IMG/VR virus record: IMGVR_UViG_3300021185_003136
Coordinates: 1-44,847 of that record
Length of the DNA: 44,847 nt
DNA from: a virus
Reading direction: 5' to 3' (one strand)
Positions 24,826-32,525 of the stretch are shown one piece after another (the stretch's first letter is position 1; every line of letters begins with the position of its first letter). The notes below the pieces were generated by a model. The model ran no database searches, was not told where the DNA came from, and saw nothing but the letters and a program-made list of their open reading frames with translations. Position numbers and translations under genes: made by a program.

Positions 24826-25356
24826 ATGAAAGAACGATTTAAAACCGGCATGGAAATATTAATACCAGAATATAAAATAGAGCGTAGAGTGCGCGCAATG
24901 GCACATCGTATATCAGAAGAACATAAAGCATCCGGAAATGCGTATCCTCCTGTAATTATCTGCGTACTTAATGGCGCATTCATGTTCTTTTCAGACCTTG
25001 TTAAGGATATGGGTATTGATGTGCAATTAGATTTTATTAGAGCAAAATCATATGAAGGCCAGGACAATTCCGGTGGCGTATTGATTACGAAAGATTTAGA
25101 ATTAGATCTTCAAGGAAAGCGTGTCTATATCGTTGAAGATATAATCGATACAGGCGCCACAATGATTGAAATTTTACAACGCGTTAACGACCGTATGCCA
25201 TCGGAAGTCAATATCATTACATTAGTACAACGTAAAAATGCGACGATGCCAGTTAAACATTATTGTTTTGAAATAGATAATGAATGGATCGTAGGATATG
25301 GTTTAGATGATAATTCATTGAAACGCAATTACAGAAATGTATATAAATTAAATTAG
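24826..25356 (+). CDS. hpt: Hypoxanthine/guanine phosphoribosyltransferase
   Basis: A 176-residue purine salvage enzyme that joins hypoxanthine or guanine to PRPP. The PRPP loop reads VEDIIDTGATM. VIICVLNGAFMFFSDLV, the flexible-loop region DFIRAKSYEG and the purine-binding DNEWIVGYGLDD are all typical of bacterial Hpt (about 178 residues). ATG 24826 was chosen because an in-frame upstream TTG (24802) lies inside folE. The gene is effectively fused to folE in the operon. Since FolE uses GTP, and a DNA guanine transglycosylase would release free guanine, a recycling role is attractive; this is an inference from context. Confidence 0.9.
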   Translation: MKERFKTGMEILIPEYKIERRVRAMAHRISEEHKASGNAYPPVIICVLNGAFMFFSDLVKDMGIDVQLDFIRAKSYEGQDNSGGVLITKDLELDLQGKRVYIVEDIIDTGATMIEILQRVNDRMPSEVNIITLVQRKNATMPVKHYCFEIDNEWIVGYGLDDNSLKRNYRNVYKLN

Positions 25357-25363
25357 TTATATT

Positions 25364-25555
25364 ATGAAGAAAGAGAGTTGGATGTACCCAGATACTAAAG
25401 TAAAATATCCAGATGCAAAAAAGCATCAATTAGTAAGTTTTATTAAATCTGCGGTAAGAATTTTAGGATATTGTTTTATTCCATTTAATTTGGTAGTTTC
25501 AACAATTTTACTTATATTAAGTGAAGTGGTAGGAATTATAGAAGAGCTTGTTTAA
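25364..25555 (+). CDS. Small membrane-associated phage protein
   Basis: A 63-residue protein with a polar, Lys-rich start (MKKESWMYPDTKVKYPDAKK) and a hydrophobic, probably membrane-embedded second half (about 27-60), including ILGYCFIPFNLVV and STILLILSEVVGIIEELV. I recall very similar short proteins with a GY-x-FIPFN-x-V core in many aquatic phages, with no known function. Its TAA overlaps the next ATG. A TTTGGTA-type promoter lies inside the coding region at 25489. Confidence 0.7.
   Translation: MKKESWMYPDTKVKYPDAKKHQLVSFIKSAVRILGYCFIPFNLVVSTILLILSEVVGIIEELV
25489..25518 (+). promoter_or_regulatory. TTTGGTA-type promoter inside a coding gene, upstream of DNA polymerase
   Basis: TTTGGTA (25489-25495), a 12-base spacer, TTACTTATATT (25508-25518). 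It differs by one base from the consensus in the second box and lies within the C-terminal codons of the small membrane protein gene. It would start a transcript just before the 56-residue gene and the family B polymerase. Confidence 0.6.
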
Positions 25556-25725
25556 TGTTTAAAAATTTGTTTAAGACTAAATTACAACGATTGCAAGATA
25601 AGCATAAGTTGTTACTACGCAAGTCATTTGAGGCATCTAAAACAGATAGGACTTTAAGTGACCAGTATTTATCACAAGCTAGCAAAATAGAAGATAAAAT
25701 ATTAGAAATTCAAGAAAAGTCATAA
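25555..25725 (+). CDS. 56-residue helical protein (DUF6435/Lacal_2735-like)
   Basis: This short gene starts at an ATG overlapping the previous stop (TAATG) and ends three bases before the polymerase ATG. The product is basic at the N-terminus (MFKNLFKTKLQRLQDKHKLL) and continues as two helices (LRKSFEASKTDRTLSDQYLS, then QASKIEDKILEIQEKS). The pattern of a short LFK start, a long KLxxK helix and an SDxxxxxA-x-x-I-E-x-KI second helix resembles a tiny family that I know chiefly from flavobacteria and relatives. The reading frame is well supported by packing; the family match is tentative and the function unknown. Confidence 0.6.
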   Translation: MFKNLFKTKLQRLQDKHKLLLRKSFEASKTDRTLSDQYLSQASKIEDKILEIQEKS

Positions 25726-25728
25726 CAA

Positions 25729-28209
25729 ATGTATCAAGCAGTAGCATATCATAAACGTACTAATAAAGTACATATTTGGGATGATAGAAAGGGGCATTTT
25801 ACTATCAATTATAAACCATATGCATATCGTAAAGCCACTTATGGTAACATGGTAGCATTAGATGGCCAGACAGTGCAGCGAGTAGATAATCCTGATCGCG
25901 AAGAGCGCGGATTGTATGAGGCAGACATCAATCCAGAAATGCGTACTTTAATTGACACGTATACAGATTCAGATGAGGCATCAGTAGGTCATAGAACATT
26001 GTTTATTGATATTGAGGTAGATATTGCCTCCGGATTTCCTACTCCAGAAGAAGCTCAAAATGAAGTTACTTCCATTGCAATATATGATGAGGCAGGTGAT
26101 CAAAGGCATGTATGGATATTAGATAAAGATAATGTAGTTGAAAATGTATCTAAGCCAGGATATGAAGTAGTGTCATGTAATAATGAGCATACTTTGTTAC
26201 AAAAATTCTTATACAAATATTACGAAATACAGCCTACCATTATAACCGGATGGAATATTGATTTCTTTGATATACCATATCTTTATAATCGTATGGTACA
26301 AATATTAGGAGAAGAACAGGCTAGATCATTGTCTCCTATCAAAGATGTCATTTGGTTAAAACATAGAAACAGATATCGTATATCTGGAGTATCATGTTTA
26401 GATTATATGGCATTATATAAGAACTTTACATATTCTCAAGAGTCAAGTTATTCATTGGAAGCCATATCTCAGAAGGAATTAGGTAAAGGTAAAATGAAGT
26501 ATGAGGGTACGTTAGATGACCTTATGCGTAATGACATTCAAGGTTATATTGATTATAACATGAATGATGTGGATCTGGTCTGGGAAATCGATCAAAAAAT
26601 GAAGCTGATTGATTTGGCTCGTGGTATATGTCATAAAGGCCATGTTCCATATGAAGACTTCTTATTTCCGACTAGATACTTAGATGGTGCTGCATTAACA
26701 TATATGAAGCGTATGAACATTGTATCTCCTAGCCGTCCGCCTAGGTCTAATGAAGAATTAAATTTATTAGGAGCATATGTCAAGCCACCAAATGCAGGTC
26801 GTTATAAATGGGTATATGACCTTGATTTAACATCGTTATATCCTAGTATCATCATGACACTTAATATATCACCAGAAACCAAAGTAACTAAGTTAGAAAA
26901 ATTTGACTCTAAGGCATATGTTAAGAATACCGGAACTCATTATTCAGATGAATGGAACGGTTGGGAAACATCTCAAGACTTAAGAAAATATCTAGAATCA
27001 AATAAATATTCGATAGCAGCAAATGGAGTTGTATACGATACTCAGATAAAAGGTTTCCTGCCATCTATTTTGGATAAATGGTTTAATGAGCGTGTTGAAT
27101 ATAAAAACTTAAGAAAGAAGTATGAAAAGGAAGGAGATGAAGCTAAAGCAGAATATTTTGATAGGATGCAGTTAGTGACTAAGATTCTTCTTAACTCGTT
27201 CTATGGAGTATTAGGTAACCCCAGCTTCCGATTCTTCGATCCAGATAATGCAATTGCAATTACCAGTACTGGTCAGCAATTAATTAAGTTCACAGCCGAT
27301 ATTGGTAACCAGTTTTACTTTAAAGAGTTAGGAAAAAAGAAAGATTATAATATATACATTGATACAGATTCTGTATTCTTTTCATCATTACCGCTAATAG
27401 AAAAACGGTATCCTAATTATGATATTACAGATGAGAAGTTTATGTCTGATAAGACAATTGAAATAGCAGATGAAGTTCAAGGCTTTATGAATAAATCATA
27501 TGATATATATGGTAAGAAATTTCATAATGTCGATACTCATAGATTTGATATCAAGAAAGAAAATGTTGCTAAAGCAGGATTATGGATTGCTAAGAAGCGT
27601 TATGCTCAATGGATAATTAATGTGGAAGGCCATACTGTATCAAAGCTAGACGTGAAAGGTTTGGATGTGGTGCGATCATCTTTCCCTCCTTCATTTAGAA
27701 AGTTCATGGCAGAGGTCTTAGAAGACATGTTAAATGACATTGATAAACCAGAATTAGATCAGAAGATATTAGATTTTAAAGAACATATGAAAACATTAGA
27801 ATTAATTGATGTTATGTTTCCTATTGGTGTTAAAAATATTAAAAAGTATATACGTAAAGGCGATAAGCCATTTGCGGTCCGTATGAAAGGTACTCCGGTA
27901 CATGTTAAATCTGCGCTAAATTATAATGACATGTTAAAACATCATAAAGTTAAAACTATACGTGGTATTATAAACGGCGAAAAGATTAAGTGGACATACC
28001 TTAAAAATAATTCAATGGGATTGGATACAATGGCATTGAAAGGTTATGATGATCCTAAACCAATCGCAGACTTTGTACAAGGTCATATAGATTATGATAA
28101 AGTATTTAAATCTGCATTTGCAAATAAGTTAAACGATTTTTATAGTGCCATGAATTGGGGATTGATCCCAGAAAATAATAATTTAGGAAAGTTTTTTGCA
28201 TTCGGCTAA
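25729..28209 (+). CDS. Replicative family B DNA polymerase (T4 gp43-like)
   Basis: An 826-residue replicase with proofreading. The exonuclease domain has Exo I FIDIEVD (D94, E96), Exo II GWNIDFFDIPYL (D178/D181 region) and Exo III YNMNDVDLV (D280 region). The polymerase domain has motif A YDLDLTSLYPSI (D366), motif B KILLNSFYGVLGN (485-497), and motif C IYIDTDSVFF (D545, D547). All catalytic Asp residues are present. The C-terminus ends in a hydrophobic GKFFAFG, probably a clamp-binding tail. T4 gp43 is 898 residues. Clamp and clamp-loader genes lie downstream. It is the second DNA polymerase in the window and certainly the main one. Confidence 0.97.
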   Translation: MYQAVAYHKRTNKVHIWDDRKGHFTINYKPYAYRKATYGNMVALDGQTVQRVDNPDREERGLYEADINPEMRTLIDTYTDSDEASVGHRTLFIDIEVDIASGFPTPEEAQNEVTSIAIYDEAGDQRHVWILDKDNVVENVSKPGYEVVSCNNEHTLLQKFLYKYYEIQPTIITGWNIDFFDIPYLYNRMVQILGEEQARSLSPIKDVIWLKHRNRYRISGVSCLDYMALYKNFTYSQESSYSLEAISQKELGKGKMKYEGTLDDLMRNDIQGYIDYNMNDVDLVWEIDQKMKLIDLARGICHKGHVPYEDFLFPTRYLDGAALTYMKRMNIVSPSRPPRSNEELNLLGAYVKPPNAGRYKWVYDLDLTSLYPSIIMTLNISPETKVTKLEKFDSKAYVKNTGTHYSDEWNGWETSQDLRKYLESNKYSIAANGVVYDTQIKGFLPSILDKWFNERVEYKNLRKKYEKEGDEAKAEYFDRMQLVTKILLNSFYGVLGNPSFRFFDPDNAIAITSTGQQLIKFTADIGNQFYFKELGKKKDYNIYIDTDSVFFSSLPLIEKRYPNYDITDEKFMSDKTIEIADEVQGFMNKSYDIYGKKFHNVDTHRFDIKKENVAKAGLWIAKKRYAQWIINVEGHTVSKLDVKGLDVVRSSFPPSFRKFMAEVLEDMLNDIDKPELDQKILDFKEHMKTLELIDVMFPIGVKNIKKYIRKGDKPFAVRMKGTPVHVKSALNYNDMLKHHKVKTIRGIINGEKIKWTYLKNNSMGLDTMALKGYDDPKPIADFVQGHIDYDKVFKSAFANKLNDFYSAMNWGLIPENNNLGKFFAFG

Positions 28210-28231
28210 ATATTCAAAAAAAAGGAATATT

Positions 28232-28480
28232 ATGGAAACATTAATTACAGTTTTAAGTACCATTGGGGTTGGGGCGTTATCGTTTGCAGTTTCAAGAGTG
28301 ATAAGGTTGGCCAGACAGGTTAATGAGTTGAAAGCACGCCAAGAGAATAGCGATATAGCTCTTGAAAATTCATGTAGAGATTTCTTCGGAAATTTAGATG
28401 GATTAACTTCTTCTATAGATAGAAGATTTGATAAAGTATGGGCAGATGTTCATATTTTAAATAGTAAAAAAAGTAAATAA
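28232..28480 (+). CDS. Small membrane-anchored coiled-coil protein
   Basis: An 82-residue protein with one N-terminal transmembrane helix (about residues 3-24, ITVLSTIGVGALSFAVSRVI) and a charged helical remainder (VNELKARQENSDIALENSC), ending in a Lys-rich tail. ATG 28232 is supported by AAAGGAAT; an in-frame TTG upstream lies within the polymerase gene. The topology suggests an inner-membrane anchor with a cytoplasmic coiled coil. I do not recognise a family. It is the last gene before the next promoter. Confidence 0.65.
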   Translation: METLITVLSTIGVGALSFAVSRVIRLARQVNELKARQENSDIALENSCRDFFGNLDGLTSSIDRRFDKVWADVHILNSKKSK

Positions 28481-28496
28481 CATTTAATTAAAAAGA

Positions 28497-28526
28497 TTTG
28501 GTTGTTTGCAAAAACTTTCTTATATT
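28497..28526 (+). promoter_or_regulatory. TTTGGTA-type promoter driving the GT-DpdA-clamp operon
   Basis: TTTGGTT (28497-28503), a 12-base spacer and TTTCTTATATT (28516-28526). Only one base differs from the consensus. The leader is short (about 12 bases, A-rich), with no strong ribosome-binding site before ATG 28545. It heads a tightly packed unit running through the transglycosylase to the clamp loader. Confidence 0.7.
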
Positions 28527-28544
28527 AATAAAAAATAAAAAGAT

Positions 28545-28964
28545 ATGTACGGAAAAAGTTACTGGTATGGTAAAGAGGTAGAAGGCAGATTGTCTGATAT
28601 CGAAACGGTTTTTGTTAGAGGTCAATTACCTGAAAATTATAAAGAATATCCTCATGTATATTTTACAATTGAATATATTGAAATGTGTTGTACTCATGGT
28701 AATTGGGATGATATTCATAATATCCTTGAAACAAAACAGTATGTGACTATTGAGGCCAATTCAAAAACGATGTCAAAAGTCCCGATGTCTATTTTCAATA
28801 GAGTTCATGTGATATATAGAATTCAAGATGATAATTTAGCTAAACTAAAAAATACAGATACGTTATCAGTAGATGCTGGTTGGTATAGAGTACACCAAAT
28901 TACAAAATGTAATATGATGGAAATTAACCCAGATGATTACAAATTTGATAGAACAGAAGAGTAG
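28545..28964 (+). CDS. Unknown protein, first gene of the GT-DpdA operon
   Basis: A 139-residue protein with mixed alpha/beta composition, containing VYFTIEYIEMCCTHGNWDD, then ILETKQYVTIEAN and FNRVHVIYRIQDDNL, with a closing acidic tail. It contains three Cys residues (two adjacent) and several His, but no clear metal motif. The stop is followed one base later by the ATG of the glycosyltransferase, so expression is linked to that gene and to the guanine transglycosylase. I recognise no family. Because of its position it is the best unknown candidate for an accessory role in the base-modification system. Confidence 0.6.
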   Translation: MYGKSYWYGKEVEGRLSDIETVFVRGQLPENYKEYPHVYFTIEYIEMCCTHGNWDDIHNILETKQYVTIEANSKTMSKVPMSIFNRVHVIYRIQDDNLAKLKNTDTLSVDAGWYRVHQITKCNMMEINPDDYKFDRTEE

Positions 28965-28965
28965 T

Positions 28966-30168
28966 ATGAAAAGAAATTTATTTTATTTTGGCCTTGAGCC
29001 TTTAAAGGCCCGATATACATACCAGTTATGTAAAGAATGGATGCCAAAGACATTTGCAGAATATCCGGATCTTAATTTTGTAGATATTGAAGGAGAGTTT
29101 GATCCAGATTGTGAAATCAAAGTAGGTGCGGTATTAGATGCAATTGGTAGAGGTAAATACTGTTTATCTCAATGTCAAAACTTCTTAAACCTACTGTATA
29201 ATGACAAAGTACAGGATGGTGATATAATATTCTTGCAAGACTATTGGACACCAGGAGTCGAAGCCATATGGTATGCATTAGACCTGTATGGCTATAAGAA
29301 TGTGAAAGTATATACAATGTGTCATGCGCAGTCAGTTGATGAATATGATTTCACATATCCAATGCGTGATTGGATGCGTCCTTATGAATTAGGATTGGAT
29401 AAACGATTGACTGGTATATTTGTAGGAAGTACGGTTCATAAAGAACAACTTCGTGAAGCAGGATTTGAAGCTCCTATACATGTCGTATCATTACCAATAC
29501 ATTTAGAAGCTACTCATGATATATTAGAAGGATGTGCAGAATTCGATAAGAAAAATGTAATTGTATATTCATCTCGTTTAGATAAAGAAAAGAATCCTTT
29601 CTTTATGATGAGAGTAGCCAAGCAATTTTTAAATGAAAATCCAGATTATGAGTGGCATGTTACTACTTCCGGTAAATCGTTTAGAAGCATGTTACCTGGA
29701 GTCTTAGATGCAATGAATGAGTTGGCTGAAGTGCAACCTAGATTCAAATTGCTATCCGGTTTAACTAAACAAGAATATTATACCGAGTTAGCTACATGCA
29801 AAGTGCAATTTAATTCATCATTACAAGATTATGTATCATGGACAGTGATTGAGTCAACTACATTTGGTGCTGATATAGTATTTCCAGATTTTCGAAGTTT
29901 CCCAGAATTTATTGATCAAGACAGATTATATAAACCATTTGATGTACAGTCCGCGGTAGATACCATATGGGATGCTATCAATGATCCTAGAACGCATTTT
30001 GATATTGGTAATACATCTGACTTAGGTAGAAGAATGGAAGGATATATTATAGCAAATGACTATGATAAAGAACTTAATGTATGGCATGAAAAAGAATATT
30101 GTGAAGAACTGTTATGTCAGGACTTTGATAAATTAGTACAACGAACAACTCAAATGGAATTATTTTAA
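28966..30168 (+). CDS. GT-B glycosyltransferase coupled to the transglycosylase gene
   Basis: A 400-residue protein with the two-domain GT-B layout. The N-terminal domain has NLFYFGLEPLKARYTYQLC and GDIIFLQDYWTPGVEAI. The second domain starts at NVIVYSSRLDKEKNPFFMMR, typical of GT4-type enzymes, and continues with YEWHVTTSGKSF, then YTELATCKVQFNSSLQDYVS and TVIESTTFGADIVFPDFRSF for nucleotide-sugar binding. ATG 28966 follows the previous stop by one base and has AGAAGAG upstream; an ATG at 28933 lies inside the previous gene. Its TAA overlaps the ATG of the DpdA-like gene (TAATG). The substrate is unknown: DNA base, lipid or protein are all possible. Confidence 0.82.
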   Translation: MKRNLFYFGLEPLKARYTYQLCKEWMPKTFAEYPDLNFVDIEGEFDPDCEIKVGAVLDAIGRGKYCLSQCQNFLNLLYNDKVQDGDIIFLQDYWTPGVEAIWYALDLYGYKNVKVYTMCHAQSVDEYDFTYPMRDWMRPYELGLDKRLTGIFVGSTVHKEQLREAGFEAPIHVVSLPIHLEATHDILEGCAEFDKKNVIVYSSRLDKEKNPFFMMRVAKQFLNENPDYEWHVTTSGKSFRSMLPGVLDAMNELAEVQPRFKLLSGLTKQEYYTELATCKVQFNSSLQDYVSWTVIESTTFGADIVFPDFRSFPEFIDQDRLYKPFDVQSAVDTIWDAINDPRTHFDIGNTSDLGRRMEGYIIANDYDKELNVWHEKEYCEELLCQDFDKLVQRTTQMELF

Positions 30169-31352
30169 TGAAAGATTTGATTTATTACCCGTCATTATCT
30201 GCAGGAGGATGTGCAGGAGACTTCAAAAAGAATAAAGAAGTTAAGCCTGGACTTACATGTAGATTTTATGATAAAGAATTTCCAGAACCATGGAGACATC
30301 CATATTTCCTAATCACGGCCGGCCACCATTACAAATGGATGGATGCTAGAGATAGATATGGCTTAGAAGATGATGTATTAGTATTAGGAGATTCAGGAGG
30401 ATTCCAGTTAGCCACTGGCGCTATTAAATGGGATCCTGCATTTAAGAAAACTATATTTGATTGGTTAGAGACCAATTGTGATTTAGGAGTTAACTTAGAT
30501 ATTCCGCCTCGTGCAAAGTACGATGGAAAGTTTTACGAATGTATGGATATTAGTTATGATAACTTTACATATTTTGCAGATAACCAGACTGGTAAATGTA
30601 AATTTTTAAATGTTATTCAAGGTAACAATGTAGACGAGTATGAGGCCTGGTATCAAAAAATGAAAGACTTTGAATTCAATGGTTGGTGTATTGGAGGTGC
30701 TCAAAAGCGTGTTACTATGTTTATGTCGGCGTTAGTTCCTATGATTAAAAATAGAGAATTTGAAAAAGCTCGTAATCAATTTATACATGTATTGGGTATA
30801 TCAAAGATATCCGATTTCTTTATGTTGAGTTTCCTTCAAAAGATGGTAAACAAATACCATGGAGGTAGAATACAAGTATCTACAGATTCATCGTCACCTG
30901 GTTTATATCCTGTATATGGAACATATTTACATTCACCTCAATTGAGTAAAATGACCTTCACGGATTTATATTTTCCTAAAGGAGAAAATTTACCTTATAA
31001 TGCAGATGACCTAGTTCCTAATCCGTTAGGACATCCGGTATCGGAAGGATTTACTTTTGGTGACGTGTCAAATTATAAAGGCGATGTTACAATGAAAATG
31101 ACATTAAATAATTTATTTGTTTTTAACGATACAGTTAAACAAGTAGAAGAAATTGTGAAATGTCATAACGAGTTGTTGCAAACAGTAGTTCCGAGAGACT
31201 TCTATTCAGTGTTAATGAGCATGGAAGAGATGTTTAAGGATCCAGATAAGGCTATACATATCTATAACAAGAATAGACAGTTATATGATAGGTTTGGTGG
31301 TAGTACAAGAGATTTAGTAAATAATGAAGTGTTTAATCAATTCTTCGAATAA
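30168..31352 (+). CDS. dpdA: DpdA-type DNA guanine transglycosylase (TGT fold)
   Basis: A 394-residue relative of tRNA-guanine transglycosylase. TGT-barrel landmarks appear in order: LGDSGGFQ (D75), NVIQGN (148-153, TGT IVQGG), NGWCIGGAQK (171-180, TGT AIGG), HVLGIS (207-212), and STDSSSPG (D240), where TGT has its nucleophilic Asp. The C-terminal CxCxxC...H zinc site of tRNA enzymes is absent, as in phage DpdA proteins, which exchange guanine in DNA for a 7-deazaguanine. FolE, QueD and QueE genes in the window supply the precursor. It overlaps the glycosyltransferase gene (TAATG), and the sliding clamp gene follows, so modification is expressed with replication functions. Confidence 0.85.
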   Translation: MKDLIYYPSLSAGGCAGDFKKNKEVKPGLTCRFYDKEFPEPWRHPYFLITAGHHYKWMDARDRYGLEDDVLVLGDSGGFQLATGAIKWDPAFKKTIFDWLETNCDLGVNLDIPPRAKYDGKFYECMDISYDNFTYFADNQTGKCKFLNVIQGNNVDEYEAWYQKMKDFEFNGWCIGGAQKRVTMFMSALVPMIKNREFEKARNQFIHVLGISKISDFFMLSFLQKMVNKYHGGRIQVSTDSSSPGLYPVYGTYLHSPQLSKMTFTDLYFPKGENLPYNADDLVPNPLGHPVSEGFTFGDVSNYKGDVTMKMTLNNLFVFNDTVKQVEEIVKCHNELLQTVVPRDFYSVLMSMEEMFKDPDKAIHIYNKNRQLYDRFGGSTRDLVNNEVFNQFFE

Positions 31353-31362
31353 AAGAGAACAA

Positions 31363-32079
31363 ATGGAAAAGAGAAAATTAACTAGTTTTATTGACAAGTA
31401 TTATTTAGCAGGAAGTGCTAATTCAGTAGGGTTAAATGTTAAAGACAAGACATTGTCATGTGAGTTTATTACAGATGACCAGAACGTTGTTGGTTCAGTA
31501 TCAATGAATGATTTTGAAGTAGAAGACGGTACATTAGGAGTGTATACAACTTCTCAATTAACAAAACTGTTAACTGCATTAGATGAGAATATCGATGTGA
31601 AAGTTAACAAAGCAGATGATGCCGCATTTTCAATTAATGTGGCTGATAAGACAACTAATGTAACTTTCATGTTAGCCGATTTATCAGTTATTAGACAGGT
31701 TCCTCAAATGAAAGGACTTCCTGATTTTGGTGTTAAAATTAAATTAACAAAGGACTTTGCGGATAAGTTTATTAAATCAAAGAACGCGTTACCCGAAACT
31801 GAAAACTTTGCAGTAGAGAGTAATGATTCTGGTACTAAGATGATATTGAATTATTCAACTCTTAATACCAATAGAATTACATGGCCAATTGTTCCAGAAA
31901 AATCTGAAACATTAAATGCAACTTGCTTCTCAGCTAATTTATTCAAAGAAATTTTATCTGCTAATAAAGATGCAGATGAAGGTTATATTGAAGTATCTCA
32001 GGCCGGCCTAGCTAAAGTATCATTTACCGGTAAGACATATACATCTACATATTATTTAGTACAATTACAAACAGCTTAA
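31363..32079 (+). CDS. Sliding clamp (T4 gp45-like)
   Basis: A 238-residue trimeric processivity clamp that holds the polymerase on DNA; in T4 it also activates late transcription. The repeated beta-alpha-beta pattern and strands such as VGSVSMNDFEVED, TTNVTFMLADLSVIRQVP and ATCFSANLFKEILSANKD match gp45 (228 residues). The gene follows dpdA by ten bases. I chose ATG 31363, preceded by AAAGAGAA, because the in-frame ATG at 31324 lies inside dpdA. The order clamp, dUTPase, clamp-loader large subunit is close to the T4 order 45-44-62 with one insertion. Confidence 0.92.
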   Translation: MEKRKLTSFIDKYYLAGSANSVGLNVKDKTLSCEFITDDQNVVGSVSMNDFEVEDGTLGVYTTSQLTKLLTALDENIDVKVNKADDAAFSINVADKTTNVTFMLADLSVIRQVPQMKGLPDFGVKIKLTKDFADKFIKSKNALPETENFAVESNDSGTKMILNYSTLNTNRITWPIVPEKSETLNATCFSANLFKEILSANKDADEGYIEVSQAGLAKVSFTGKTYTSTYYLVQLQTA

Positions 32080-32080
32080 A

Positions 32081-32518
32081 ATGAAAGTAAAATTTAAAAA
32101 GTTAGTTGATACAGCAGTTACACCTGGTTATGCAAAGCCAGGTGATGCTGGAATGGATATTACCGCGATTGCTCATAAAATTAATACAGAGCATAATTTT
32201 ATAGAATATCATACCGGATTATCATTTGAAGTCCCAGATGGATATGTAGGATTATTATTTCCTAGATCATCTGTTTCAAAGAAAGATCTAAACCTTGCTA
32301 ATTGTGTAGGTGTTGTAGATTCCGGGTATAGAGGTGAAATAACATTCCGGTATAAGTTTGATAGTGATAGTTATTTTGCAAACGTTAAACGATATCAAGA
32401 TGGTGATAGAGTCGGTCAATTAGTTATAATGCCTTATCCAGAAATTGAATTAGAAGAAGTCAATGAATTGGCTGAAAGTTCAAGGGGTACAGGCGGTTAT
32501 GGTTCAACAGGTAATTAA
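32081..32518 (+). CDS. dut: dUTPase (trimeric, Dut)
   Basis: A 145-residue enzyme that hydrolyses dUTP to dUMP and keeps uracil out of DNA. All five motifs are visible: PGDAGMDITA (19-28), PRSSVSKK (61-68), GVVDSGYRGEI (77-87, with D80 and Y83), DRVGQLVI, and the C-terminal P-loop-like RGTGGYGSTG (134-143). It is placed one base after the clamp stop codon and seven bases before the clamp loader, so it is expressed with the replisome. Length and motifs are standard. Confidence 0.96.
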   Translation: MKVKFKKLVDTAVTPGYAKPGDAGMDITAIAHKINTEHNFIEYHTGLSFEVPDGYVGLLFPRSSVSKKDLNLANCVGVVDSGYRGEITFRYKFDSDSYFANVKRYQDGDRVGQLVIMPYPEIELEEVNELAESSRGTGGYGSTGN

Positions 32519-32525
32519 ATAAAAT

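Noticed and set aside
30168-31352. Annotation as a tRNA-guanine transglycosylase acting on tRNA (Tgt)
   Set aside because: The barrel motifs are TGT-like, but the C-terminal zinc site (CxCxxC...H) is missing and the neighbours are DNA replication genes, which favours a DpdA-type DNA enzyme.
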